Part shown: positions 52,215-60,573 of the stretch, in pieces
How positions within the stretch are numbered: position 1 is the first letter of the stretch
Layout of the letters: every line of letters starts with the position of its first letter
From: Thalassobius sp. Cn5-15
GTDB taxonomy: Bacteria; Pseudomonadota; Alphaproteobacteria; Rhodobacterales; Rhodobacteraceae
Assembly (NCBI RefSeq): GCF_022347685.1
Contig: NZ_JAKRGF010000003.1
Location: 248,001 to 312,000 of the forward strand
Direction of reading: 5' to 3'
Length of the DNA: 64,000 bases
The notes under the pieces: model-generated
Databases searched by the model: none
The model's input: the letters and a program-made list of their open reading frames with translations, nothing else
Told to the model about the DNA's origin: nothing
Program-made: the position numbers and the translations under genes

Positions 52215-52667
52215 ATGGCTGAACTCTTTGCGTATACCGATGGAGCGTGCTCCGGCAATCCCGGCCCTGGCGGCTGGGGTGTCTTGCTGCGGGCAATGGA
52301 TGGAGACACCGTGCTGAAAGAGCGCGAGTTGAAAGGCGGCGAGGCCGCAACCACCAATAACCAGATGGAACTGATGGCAGCGATTTCCGCTTTGGAAGCG
52401 TTGGAACGTCCATCCACCCTGACCGTTGTGACCGATAGTGCCTATGTGAAAAACGGTGTTACTGGATGGATCTTCGGCTGGAAACGTAACGGCTGGAAAA
52501 CCTCCAACAAAAAGCCAGTGAAAAACGTAGAGTTGTGGCAGAGGCTGGATGCAGCCCAAAGCCGTCACGCCGTCACATGGCAATGGGTGAAGGGGCACGC
52601 AGGCCATCCCGAAAACGAACGCGCTGATGAACTGGCCCGCGCCGGCATGGCGCCGTTCAAAGACTGA
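52215..52667 (+). CDS. rnhA: ribonuclease HI
   Basis: A 150-residue RNase HI that removes RNA from RNA-DNA hybrids. Start [20 protein letters not shown] holds the first catalytic Asp; [16 protein letters not shown] brings Glu, [15 protein letters not shown] Asp, and [20 protein letters not shown] the His/Asp pair. Length matches the family. ATG 52215 is the obvious start; the longer frame overlaps DUF3429. The next gene begins 4 bases after its stop. Confidence 0.95.
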   Translation: MAELFAYTDGACSGNPGPGGWGVLLRAMDGDTVLKERELKGGEAATTNNQMELMAAISALEALERPSTLTVVTDSAYVKNGVTGWIFGWKRNGWKTSNKKPVKNVELWQRLDAAQSRHAVTWQWVKGHAGHPENERADELARAGMAPFKD

Positions 52668-52671
52668 TCCA

Positions 52672-53307
52672 ATGCCAGAAGCGTTGACCCTTCAGGTCCT
52701 ACTGGACACCGCATCGGTGCTGATCTTTGCGCTCACCGGCGCACTAGTGGCATCACGGGCGCAGCTGGATCTGATCGGGTTTCTGTTTATCGCGGCCCTC
52801 ACCGCTTTGGGCGGCGGCACGCTGCGCGATGTTCTGTTGGACCGCAACCCGCTGTTCTGGATCGGCGCGCCATGGTTTCTAGGCGTTGCTGTTTTCGCAG
52901 CCACTTTGGTGTTTTTCACCGCACACCGGCTGGAAAGCCGCTACCGCGCCCTGTTATGGCTGGACAGTCTGGCGCTGGCTGTTGCAGTGCCTGCGGGCGC
53001 TGCAGTGGCACTGGACCTGGGCAGTCACTGGGCAATTGTGGTGGTAATGGGCGTGGCAACCGGCACCTTCGGCGGTTTGATGCGCGATGTGGTCTGCAAC
53101 GAGGTACCACTGATCCTGAAACAAGGAGAGCTATATGTGACCGCCGCCGCCCTTGGTGCGGGCGCCACCGTGGCTGCAACACACTTGGGCTTTGGGGGCT
53201 GGCCGGGGTTGATCGCTGGCGGTGTGGTAACCTGGTCGCTGCGTGCGGGATCACTGTATTTTGGCTGGGCCTTGCCGGTCTACAAGAGCTTCCCGCCGCG
53301 GCAGTAG
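52672..53307 (+). CDS. trimeric intracellular cation channel (TRIC/YadS) family protein
   Basis: A 211-residue membrane protein with seven helices arranged as an inverted repeat: DTASVLIFALTGALVASRAQ then ALTALGGGTLRDVLLDRNP, and again VATGTFGGLMRDVVCNEVP. The glycine-rich GGGTLRD and GGLMRD segments line the pore in prokaryotic TRIC channels (UPF0126), which pass K+ or similar ions. Whether this protein does is inference. It follows rnhA by 4 bases. Confidence 0.88.
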   Translation: MPEALTLQVLLDTASVLIFALTGALVASRAQLDLIGFLFIAALTALGGGTLRDVLLDRNPLFWIGAPWFLGVAVFAATLVFFTAHRLESRYRALLWLDSLALAVAVPAGAAVALDLGSHWAIVVVMGVATGTFGGLMRDVVCNEVPLILKQGELYVTAAALGAGATVAATHLGFGGWPGLIAGGVVTWSLRAGSLYFGWALPVYKSFPPRQ

Positions 53308-53317
53308 CCCGCGCCCA

Positions 53318-53350
53318 AAACAAAAAGGGCCGCATCAGCGATGCAGCCCT
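53318..53350 (-). terminator. terminator after rpe
   Basis: On the minus strand AGGGCTGCATC pairs with GATGCGGCCCT (one T-G pair, 3-base loop), followed by TTTTTGTTTT. It also lies behind the convergent TRIC-like gene. Confidence 0.85.
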
Positions 53351-53373
53351 CTCTCAAATTCAATTGCCAAGAC

Positions 53374-54057
53374 TTAGCCCTGAACCGCCGCCTTGATGGC
53401 ACGAATATTGTCACCATAAGGTGCAGGGTTGCCAACCGAACCGCCTTTGAAAACAGCGGAACCTGCGACCAGAACATCGGCACCCGCCTCGGCCACCAGC
53501 GGCGCGGTTTCCGGGGTAACACCACCGTCAATCTCGATATGGATCGGGCGATCACCGATCATCGCGCGAAGTTTGCGCACTTTCTCAATCTGGCTGTGAA
53601 TGAACTTCTGACCACCAAAACCGGGGTTTACGGTCATGATGCAGACCAGATCAACCATATCCAGCAGGTATTCCACATCATCCAGACCAGTGGCAGGGTT
53701 CAGCGCCAGGCCAGCCTTACAACCAGCGCCGCGGATGGCCTGCAAGGTGCGGTGGATATGCGGGCCACTTTCCAGATGGGCGGTCAGGATGTCGGCACCC
53801 GCATCAGCAAACGCATCGATATACGGATCGACCGGTGCGATCATCAGGTGAACGTCCATCACAGTGTTGATGTGCTTGCGGATCGCCTTACACAGCGGCG
53901 GACCGAAGGTCAGGTTAGGCACAAAATGCCCGTCCATCACATCCACGTGGATCCAGTCGGCGCCCTGCGCCTCGACGGCTTCGATTTCCTGACCGAAGTT
54001 GGCGAAATCGGCTGACAGGATCGACGGGGCGATCTTCAGGGAACGGTCGAAACTCAT
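53374..54057 (-). CDS. rpe: ribulose-phosphate 3-epimerase
   Basis: A 227-residue TIM-barrel epimerase interconverting ribulose 5-phosphate and xylulose 5-phosphate. [19 protein letters not shown] at the N-terminus, metal ligands in [34 protein letters not shown] and the [14 protein letters not shown] Asp. AAAGGAG precedes ATG 54057. It is behind fbp on the same strand; together they suggest a pentose phosphate or Calvin-type carbon context, but no Rubisco genes are in the window. Confidence 0.97.
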   Translation of the reverse strand: MSFDRSLKIAPSILSADFANFGQEIEAVEAQGADWIHVDVMDGHFVPNLTFGPPLCKAIRKHINTVMDVHLMIAPVDPYIDAFADAGADILTAHLESGPHIHRTLQAIRGAGCKAGLALNPATGLDDVEYLLDMVDLVCIMTVNPGFGGQKFIHSQIEKVRKLRAMIGDRPIHIEIDGGVTPETAPLVAEAGADVLVAGSAVFKGGSVGNPAPYGDNIRAIKAAVQG

Positions 54058-54080
54058 GGTGAGTGCTCCTTTGGGAGGGG

Positions 54081-54100
54081 TGCCGGGCGGGGGCCCGGCA
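54081..54100. repeat. hairpin between fbp and rpe
   Basis: TGCCGGGC (54081-54088) pairs with GCCCGGCA (54093-54100), loop GGGG. No T-run follows on the minus strand. It may stabilise or divide the fbp-rpe message. Confidence 0.5.
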
Positions 54101-54106
54101 GGAAGT

Positions 54107-55069
54107 TTATTCGCTGAGGTCGTGGTGATCGGCCACACGCTGCACCTTCTGGGCAGAACCGAAGACCAGCGGCACACGGCCATGCAGGGTTGCGGCCTGA
54201 CGTTCCAGAATCGGGGTTTCACCATCGGTAGCATGGCCTTGAGCCTGCTCGATGATAAACGCGATCGGCGCGCATTCGTAAACCATACGCAGGCGTCCGT
54301 TTTCATACCCCGGACGTGCATCACCAGGGTAAAGGAAGATGCCGCCACGGGTCAGAATGCGGTGGGTTTCCGCCACCAACGAACCAACCCAGCGCATGTT
54401 GAAATCCATGCCCCGCGGGCCGTCTTTGCCAGCCAGACATTCGTCGATGTAGGTGCGCACCGGCTTGGTCCAGTGACGGTAGTTCGACGCGTTGATCGCA
54501 AACTCCTTGGAGGTTTCGGGGACCTCCATCGCCTGATCCACCAGTACAAACTCACCCTTCGCCGGATCCAGTACGTACTGCTGGGTGCCATTGCCGAAGG
54601 TCACAACCAGACAGGTCGCCGGACCATAAAGAATATAGCCGCCACAGATCTGTTCCGATGCCGGACGCAGGAAGCTCTCTTCAGCGCCTGCTTTAGTGTC
54701 GAAAATCGAGAAGATAGTGCCGATGGAAACGTTCACATCGATATTGGACGAACCATCCAGCGGATCAATCGCCAGCGCGTATTTGCCACCCTCGGAAGTC
54801 AGCAGCGCATCTTCCTGCTCTTCCGATGCATACCAGCGCACATCACCACCACGCAGGGCGGCCTCAAACATGTCATCAGCCAGAACATCCAGCGCCTTTT
54901 GACCATCGCCATCGCTGTTTTCACCCACTTGTGCCGCCAGCGACTGCCCCAGACCCACGCGCGCGATGATTGCGGCAACGTCGATGGAGGTGGCGCAAAG
55001 CGCGTTGATGGTAGGGTAAAGCGCGTCAGGAATGAGGTCGGGCGAAATGACGTTGGCCGGGCTGGTCAT
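54107..55069 (-). CDS. fbp: fructose-1,6-bisphosphatase class 1
   Basis: A 320-residue phosphatase turning fructose 1,6-bisphosphate into fructose 6-phosphate. The metal and active site is [23 protein letters not shown] upstream supplies further acidic ligands, and the sugar-phosphate side has [12 protein letters not shown] and [20 protein letters not shown]. Class 1 length and motifs. Works with pckA (17213) in gluconeogenesis. It may be shared with the Calvin cycle, since rpe is next. Confidence 0.96.
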   Translation of the reverse strand: MTSPANVISPDLIPDALYPTINALCATSIDVAAIIARVGLGQSLAAQVGENSDGDGQKALDVLADDMFEAALRGGDVRWYASEEQEDALLTSEGGKYALAIDPLDGSSNIDVNVSIGTIFSIFDTKAGAEESFLRPASEQICGGYILYGPATCLVVTFGNGTQQYVLDPAKGEFVLVDQAMEVPETSKEFAINASNYRHWTKPVRTYIDECLAGKDGPRGMDFNMRWVGSLVAETHRILTRGGIFLYPGDARPGYENGRLRMVYECAPIAFIIEQAQGHATDGETPILERQAATLHGRVPLVFGSAQKVQRVADHHDLSE

Positions 55070-55210
55070 GATCGAGTCCGTTTTTGATGAAAGATGGGGC
55101 TGCTATCTCAGGAAAAAGCCGCCCCGTCCAGTTTTCCCGACCCTTTTGGCGCAAATTTGCGGCGTTTTCTTGGCTCTGAAGCGAGCAACAGCAGAAACGC
55201 CGCCCTGCAC

Positions 55211-56425
55211 TCACCCCAGTGCAGCCCGCAGCACGCGACCCAACCGCGCGATGCCTTCGTCGATCTGCGCCTGGTTCGGGCTAGAGAAGTTGAGCCGCAG
55301 CGTGTTGCGCCCGTCCTCACCCGGATAAAACGCGCCACCGGGCACAAAGGCCACCTTTTCATCGCGCAGCGCAGCTTTCAATACGTCCGCACCATCTATG
55401 CCCTGAGGCAAGGTCATCCAGACAAACATCCCGCCTTCTGGGCGTGTCCATTCCACACCTTTCGGCATATTACGGTCCAGCGCCGCCAACATCCGGTCAC
55501 GCCGCGCCTTGTAATGCGCGCACAGAAGGCGGGTGTGGTCCTCAAACCCATCTGCCGCCACATGCGCCACCGCCATCTGATTGAGCGTCGCAGTGTGCAA
55601 ATCGCCCGCCTGTTTCAACAGTACCATCTGATCAATCACAGACCGCGCCGCGCAAACCCAACCGATACGCAGACCCGGTGACAGAGTTTTGGAAAACGAC
55701 CCGCAATAGATCGTGCGGCACGCGTTCAAATCGCCCTTCTCCGCCAGCTCCAACGACAGGATCGGCGGGATCTCTTCCCCCTCATAGCGCAGGGACTGAT
55801 AGGCCGCATCCTCGATAATCATGCAATCCATCGCCTCGGCATGCGCCAGAACCTGCTGACGCTCCTTCAGCGACAGGGTGATGCCGGTAGGGTTGGCGAA
55901 ATCGGGCGACAAATAGCTGAATTTGACCCTTCCGCCAGCCGCCGCCGCGTCAGCCTGCATTTCCGCCGCAGACCGATTCCCCATCGGGTCCAGCCGATCA
56001 TACCGGGGTTCATAGGCATTAAACGCACCCAGCGCGCCAAGGTATGTGGGCCAGCCCACCAGCGCGGTGTCGTTGGGCGACAGGAACAGCTTGCCCAGAT
56101 AATCCAGCGCCTGCTGCGACCCCGATGTGATCAGAATATTGTCAGCCGCACAAGGCACCCCCAGCTGTTTCATCCGCCATGCCAACCATTCCCGCAGCGG
56201 CGGAAACCCTTCGGAGGTGGAATATTGCAGCGACAGCCCCTGGTTCTGATCCGATAGGACATCGGCCATCGCAGTACGGAACTTTTCCGCCGGAAACAGC
56301 GCCGGATCGGGAATTCCTCCGGCAAAGGAAATCACATCCGGCTGGTCCAATAGTTTCAAAAGCTCGCGAATTTCCGACGCTTTCATGCGGGAATTGCGGG
56401 TAGCAAAGAACGAATCCATCTTCAT
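55211..56425 (-). CDS. PLP-dependent aminotransferase (class I/II, 2-aminoadipate/LysN-like)
   Basis: A 404-residue cytoplasmic fold-type I aminotransferase. ISFAGGIPDPALFPAEKF at the N-terminus is typical of the LysN/ARO8 and MocR-like group; PLP contacts are in ITSGSQQALDYLGKLF, FSYLSPDFANPTGITLS (Asp/Asn and the Tyr), and the Schiff-base Lys is in YCGSFSKTLSPGLRIGW. The donor and acceptor are not readable; aromatic or branched amino acids or aminoadipate are likely. A palindrome-rich site is 33 bases upstream of the ATG. Confidence 0.85.
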   Translation of the reverse strand: MKMDSFFATRNSRMKASEIRELLKLLDQPDVISFAGGIPDPALFPAEKFRTAMADVLSDQNQGLSLQYSTSEGFPPLREWLAWRMKQLGVPCAADNILITSGSQQALDYLGKLFLSPNDTALVGWPTYLGALGAFNAYEPRYDRLDPMGNRSAAEMQADAAAAGGRVKFSYLSPDFANPTGITLSLKERQQVLAHAEAMDCMIIEDAAYQSLRYEGEEIPPILSLELAEKGDLNACRTIYCGSFSKTLSPGLRIGWVCAARSVIDQMVLLKQAGDLHTATLNQMAVAHVAADGFEDHTRLLCAHYKARRDRMLAALDRNMPKGVEWTRPEGGMFVWMTLPQGIDGADVLKAALRDEKVAFVPGGAFYPGEDGRNTLRLNFSSPNQAQIDEGIARLGRVLRAALG

Positions 56426-56457
56426 CGGGCGACCTCCATCTCAGTGGACCATGTTCT

Positions 56458-56487
56458 TTGACTGTCAGTAAGTCAATATAGCTGACA
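56458..56487. promoter_or_regulatory. overlapping inverted repeats upstream of the aminotransferase gene
   Basis: TTGACT (56458-56463) pairs with AGTCAA (56471-56476), and TGTCAG (56463-56468) pairs with CTGACA (56482-56487). They lie between divergent genes, 33-62 bases from the aminotransferase ATG. A protein-binding site is likely, the protein unknown. Confidence 0.35.
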
Positions 56488-56592
56488 TAGTTCGTGATTT
56501 TTCCAAAGCCTTCATCAAAGCGTCGCCCACCTGTCACACAGGAGCGGCATGGCAATACCGTCCAACGCATAGATACCCACAGGGAGAAACCC

Positions 56593-58764
56593 ATGACCTT
56601 TCGCTCGATCTGCTTGACCTCGGCGATCGCCCTGCTGGCGAGTCACGCCGCCGCAGAGCAGAACTTCAACCGCATTGCCTCTTTCGCCACGCCGCTGAAC
56701 ATGGCGACAGGTGAGGACCGTGCGCGTGAAACCTCTGCCGAGATTATAGCCGCCACCGCTGATGGCATGACACTGGCCTACACCGACAGCCCGCTGGGCG
56801 TACTGGGCCTGATCGACATTCGTGATCCGAAAAACCCGCAGCCCTTGGGCAATATCGCACTGGATGGTGAACCCACATCGGTCGCGATTATTGGTCAGAC
56901 CGCCTTCGTCGGCGTTAATACGTCCGAGAGCTACACCGCTCCGTCGGGGCACCTGTCAGTCATTGATCTGAACGCCAAAGCCGAACTGGCCCGCTGTGAT
57001 CTGGGCGGTCAGCCTGACAGCGTTGCGGTTGCCAAAGATGGCAGCTTCGCCGCCATCGCAATTGAAAACGAACGCGATGAAGATCTGGGCGACGGCCGCA
57101 CCGGCCAGCTGCCCGCCGGTTTCCTGTCGCTGGTTGAGATCAAAGACGGCGTTGCCGATTGTGGCACCGTGCGTGCCATCGACTTGACCGGCCTGGCCGC
57201 AGTCGATGGTCACGATCCAGAGCCCGAGTTCGTTGACATCAACAGCAAAGGTGAGGTTGTCATTTCCCTGCAGGAAAACAATCACATGGTTGTCGTGGGA
57301 CGCGATGGCAGCATCCTCAGTCACTTCTCTGCCGGTGCGGTGGATCTGAACGGGATCGACACCAAGGACGAACGCGGCGCGCTGTTGTTCACCGACTCGC
57401 TAAGCGCCGTTGTCCGCGAACCGGACGCCGTGAAATGGCTGGACGATGACCACTTCGCCACTGCCAACGAAGGCGACATGGACGGTGGTTCGCGCGGCTG
57501 GACCCTGTTCAACAAAGACGGCAGCGTTGTTTATGAAAGCGGCGTCACCTTTGAACATGCGCTGGTTCAAATCGGCCACTACCCGGACAAACGTTCTGAC
57601 AGCAAAGGCGTCGAGCCGGAATCGATCGAAACCGCCATCTTTGGCGACACGCCTATGATCTTCGTCGGTTCAGAACGCGGATCAGCCGTGGGCGTTTATG
57701 ACGTCACCAATCCGACCGCGCCTGTGCTGACCCAGATCCTGCCTTCGGGCGTTGGGCCGGAAGGCTACGTTGCGATCCCCGGACGCAACCTGCTAATTTC
57801 CGCCAACGAAAAGGACCTGATCGAAGACAACGGCCCGCGCAGCCACGTGATGATCTACGAATACCAGGAAGCGCCCGCGCAATACCCCATGCTCACCTCC
57901 GCCGGTGCGGATGAGCTGATCGGTTGGGGCGCGATTTCTGGCATGGTTGCCGACGCGGACGGTATGATCTACGCGGTCAACGATAGCTTCTATGGGTTCC
58001 AGCCTTCGATCTTCAAGATTGATCCCAGCCAGACGCCTGCACGCATCGTCGATGTGATCCGCGTGCACCGTGCCAATGGTGAGGCGGCGCAGAAACTGGA
58101 TCTGGAAGGTATCACGCTGGATGGCAAGGGTGGTTTCTGGCTGGCCTCCGAAGGGCGCACGGACCGCGCGATCCCGCATGCGATCTACCACGTCAATGCA
58201 GACGGCCTGATCAAGTCCCACAAACAGGAGTTTGGCCTGCCTGCGGAGCTGATGGCGGTTGAAAAGCGCTTCGGCTTTGAGGGCATCACCCGCGTTGGTG
58301 ACACCCTTTGGATGGCAGTCCAGCGCGAATGGAAAGATGATCCCAAAAACCACGTCAAGCTGGTCGCCTACAACACCAAGACCAAGGAATGGGGCGCAGT
58401 GCACTACCCCAAAGCAGAGCCTGCTAAAGGCTGGGTTGGCCTGTCTGAAATCGTCGCGTATGGCGACTATGTCTATGTGATCGAACGCGACAACCAGATC
58501 GGTGCCGATGCTGTGACCAAAAAGATCTACCGCATCCCCACCGCAGATATGGTGCCTGCGCCACTAGGTGATGCATTGCCCGTGGTCAGCAAAGAAGAGG
58601 TGCGTGACCTAATGGGCGATCTAAAACAGCTGAACGGCTACGTTCAGGACAAAGTCGAAGGCCTGGCGATCCTGCCCAACGGTCAGGCGTTTGTGTCGAC
58701 CGACAACGACGGCGTGGACGATCATTCGGGTGAGACACTGTTCTTCTCCATCGGTCAGCTGTGA
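56593..58764 (+). CDS. secreted esterase-like phytase family protein
   Basis: A 723-residue exported protein: signal peptide MTFRSICLTSAIALLASHAA cut after AAA (AEQNFN). The mature part is a beta-propeller array. The first half contains repeats of the kind GLIDIRDPKNPQPLGNIAL and SVIDLNAKAELARCDLGG; the second (from ~450) is the esterase-like phytase domain (PF13449 type) with KLDLEGITLDGKGGFWLASEG and KVEGLAILPNGQAFVSTDNDGVDD near the end. It may act on phosphate esters in the periplasm, inferred from the family only. GGGAG precedes ATG 56593. A terminator follows. Confidence 0.82.
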   Translation: MTFRSICLTSAIALLASHAAAEQNFNRIASFATPLNMATGEDRARETSAEIIAATADGMTLAYTDSPLGVLGLIDIRDPKNPQPLGNIALDGEPTSVAIIGQTAFVGVNTSESYTAPSGHLSVIDLNAKAELARCDLGGQPDSVAVAKDGSFAAIAIENERDEDLGDGRTGQLPAGFLSLVEIKDGVADCGTVRAIDLTGLAAVDGHDPEPEFVDINSKGEVVISLQENNHMVVVGRDGSILSHFSAGAVDLNGIDTKDERGALLFTDSLSAVVREPDAVKWLDDDHFATANEGDMDGGSRGWTLFNKDGSVVYESGVTFEHALVQIGHYPDKRSDSKGVEPESIETAIFGDTPMIFVGSERGSAVGVYDVTNPTAPVLTQILPSGVGPEGYVAIPGRNLLISANEKDLIEDNGPRSHVMIYEYQEAPAQYPMLTSAGADELIGWGAISGMVADADGMIYAVNDSFYGFQPSIFKIDPSQTPARIVDVIRVHRANGEAAQKLDLEGITLDGKGGFWLASEGRTDRAIPHAIYHVNADGLIKSHKQEFGLPAELMAVEKRFGFEGITRVGDTLWMAVQREWKDDPKNHVKLVAYNTKTKEWGAVHYPKAEPAKGWVGLSEIVAYGDYVYVIERDNQIGADAVTKKIYRIPTADMVPAPLGDALPVVSKEEVRDLMGDLKQLNGYVQDKVEGLAILPNGQAFVSTDNDGVDDHSGETLFFSIGQL

Positions 58765-58789
58765 CCCGAACGATCCATAGATCAAGCGA

Positions 58790-58820
58790 AGGGTGCCCCC
58801 AGCGGGCGCCCTTTTCTTTT
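58790..58820 (+). terminator. terminator after the phytase-like gene
   Basis: AGGGTGCCC (58790-58798) pairs with GGGCGCCCT (58804-58812) and is followed by TTTCTTTT. Confidence 0.85.
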
Positions 58821-58944
58821 GGCACTGAAGCGCGCTAGGGCCTGGGTGGACGCTTTCGCAATGCCGCCCGACCTTAATAAGACATCGAACATGCCCCCTC
58901 CCGGGGGAGGGCGGAGGCAGCCCGCACTTAAACCCGCTCCCGGA

Positions 58945-58976
58945 CAACAAAAGGGCAGCGCCGAAACGCTGCCCTT
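58945..58976 (-). terminator. terminator after the second hsp20 gene
   Basis: On the minus strand AAGGGCAGCG pairs with CGCTGCCCTT (58976-58967 with 58960-58951), followed by TTGTTG. It ends about 50 bases beyond the hsp20 stop. Confidence 0.8.
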
Positions 58977-59027
58977 CCGGCCGACGGGCATGCATCGGCT
59001 AGGGGAAAGAGAAATAGTCGCGCGGCG

Positions 59028-59498
59028 CTAGTTCACCGCTTTGGCGTCCAGCACGTCTTTTTCAACCGCCTTACCGGTAGAGATCGCAATCCGGCGTGGT
59101 TTCAACGCTTCGGGCACCTCTCGGGTCAGGTCAATGTGCAGCAGGCCGTCTACATGGCTGGCACCAGTGACACGCACGTGATCGGCCAAAGTAAAGCGAC
59201 GTTCAAACGCGCGGGTGGCAATACCACGGTGCAGGTATTGCGGTGACTCATCCGCCGCGTCACCTTTGCGGGCGGCGACGATCAGGGCGTTTTCCTTGAC
59301 CTCAACGGTCAGGTCCGCATCGGAGAAGCCGGCGACAGCGATGGAAATGCGGTAGGCATTATCGTCTGTCTTTTCGATGTTATAGGGGGGGTAGCTGGGC
59401 TGAGGCGCGTCGTTTGTGAACACGCGGTCCATCATGTCAGCGATTTGGTCAAAACCAACGGATGCACGGTAAAGGGGTGCAAAATCAAAAGAGCGCAT
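59028..59498 (-). CDS. Hsp20 family small heat-shock protein (second copy)
   Basis: A 156-residue Hsp20 distinct from the copy at 4876-5289. RSFDFAPLYRASVGFDQIADMMD is a longer N-terminal arm; the alpha-crystallin domain has YPPYNIEKTDDNAYRISIAV, QYLHRGIATRAFERRFTLA and GLLHIDLTREVPEALKPRRI, the last carrying the C-terminal anchor motif. GGAGG lies 8 bases before ATG 59498. A clear heat-shock promoter lies ~95-125 bases upstream. The two Hsp20s may form mixed or separate oligomers. Confidence 0.93.
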   Translation of the reverse strand: MRSFDFAPLYRASVGFDQIADMMDRVFTNDAPQPSYPPYNIEKTDDNAYRISIAVAGFSDADLTVEVKENALIVAARKGDAADESPQYLHRGIATRAFERRFTLADHVRVTGASHVDGLLHIDLTREVPEALKPRRIAISTGKAVEKDVLDAKAVN

Positions 59499-59592
59499 GG
59501 GGTATCCTCCATCTGAGCGAAACCAATATGTGGTGCCTTCCATCATGGACAGGCGGTGGTCAGGACCCATCTTTGGCGCCCTGATGCATCAG

Positions 59593-59621
59593 ATGTGGGG
59601 AGGGGGTCTGGACGTTTCAAG
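59593..59621 (-). promoter_or_regulatory. putative RpoH (sigma-32) promoter for the second hsp20
   Basis: Minus-strand CTTGAAA (59621-59615), 14 bases, CCCCACAT (59600-59593): matches the heat-shock consensus CTTGAAA-N11-16-CCCCATNT closely, and has the same spacing as at 5381-5410. Confidence 0.75.
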
Positions 59622-59654
59622 ACCCGATGTTAGCGCAGGACTTCACTCAATAGG

Positions 59655-60485
59655 TCAGTCACCGACAGAGATAAATTTGGCACCCGTGCCCGCGCGGGTT
59701 TTCTGCGAAGCACTATTGCCGCGTTTGACCACCGGGCGGGCCACGCCAACACCGGATTTCATCTGCGCCCGCAATAATTCGATCGACGCGTCCAACTGGC
59801 TGCCCAATGCAACCTTCTCTCCCTCGGACTCGGCCTTGGCCGAGATCACCGAGACGATCCGCGGCACGCCACCGCTCATGGAAAAGACCGGTGCGCCAGA
59901 AGAGCCGAAGTCCACGTCGCAGGTCAGGATAAAGACCCCCTGCTGCTGGCCTTTCACAGCGCAGATATCCTGCAGCGATGGCGCCTCTGCCCGATCATGA
60001 GCGTAAGAGACAACACCCACACGGTCCCCTGCCCCGGCATCGCGCATCACGCGGTAGGGTTCGATGGATCCATTGCGAATAGGATGGGCCAGTTGCAGCA
60101 ACGCCAGATCATTGCGCACACGCTCGGCGGTGATCGGACCATCAAAACGGTAAGACGGGTGCATCACAACGCGACGTACCTGACGGTAGGCTTCGGCGCG
60201 GCCATTGCGCAGACCGGCCTGAAATTCAATGTCAGCGGAATTGAAGCGAGATCCGTCTTTGCTGTCAAACAGACAATGCGCAGCTGTCAGCACCAGATCC
60301 GGCGCGATGAGCGCGCCGGTACAAAACCCACGTCCAGCCAGATCCAAGCGCCCGACCGCTTCCCAGCCCTTGCTTTGCTCGCCTGTATCCAAACGCCTCA
60401 AACGGCTGTCCTGCGCCGCAGTTTTGGGCGCCGTGAGGGGGAGGAAGACAGCTAGGCCAAGGGCCAAAACAATAAAGCGCAGCAT
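59655..60485 (-). CDS. secreted trypsin-like serine protease
   Basis: A 276-residue protein with signal peptide MLRFIVLALGLAVFLPLTAP, cut near KTAAQ-DS. The mature part is an S1 (chymotrypsin-fold) protease: the His in VLTAAHCLFD, Asp in RNDLALLQLA, Ser in DVDFGSSGAPVFSM (G-S-S-G-A instead of the usual GDSGG). Cys pairs (GFCTGALI with AAHC) are present. The C-terminal ~40 residues are basic and low-complexity. It acts in the periplasm or outside; the target is unknown. AAAGGATT lies ahead of ATG 60485. Confidence 0.85.
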   Translation of the reverse strand: MLRFIVLALGLAVFLPLTAPKTAAQDSRLRRLDTGEQSKGWEAVGRLDLAGRGFCTGALIAPDLVLTAAHCLFDSKDGSRFNSADIEFQAGLRNGRAEAYRQVRRVVMHPSYRFDGPITAERVRNDLALLQLAHPIRNGSIEPYRVMRDAGAGDRVGVVSYAHDRAEAPSLQDICAVKGQQQGVFILTCDVDFGSSGAPVFSMSGGVPRIVSVISAKAESEGEKVALGSQLDASIELLRAQMKSGVGVARPVVKRGNSASQKTRAGTGAKFISVGD

Positions 60486-60573
60486 ACAGAATCCTTTCGT
60501 CAGGCTCTGTGTAATCGCTGCTTTGGGCGAAAATGGGGCGCCAAGACGCCCCATTTCGGACCGTATTCACGGC

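Noticed and set aside
54107-55069. Calvin-cycle operon
   Set aside because: Only fbp and rpe are present; no cbbP, cbbL/S or CbbR-type gene is seen, so the genes may simply serve gluconeogenesis and the pentose phosphate pathway.
58889-58911. GC-rich palindrome around CCCTCCCGGGGGAGGG as a terminator
   Set aside because: No T-run on either strand and a better terminator lies 40 bases away at 58945-58976.
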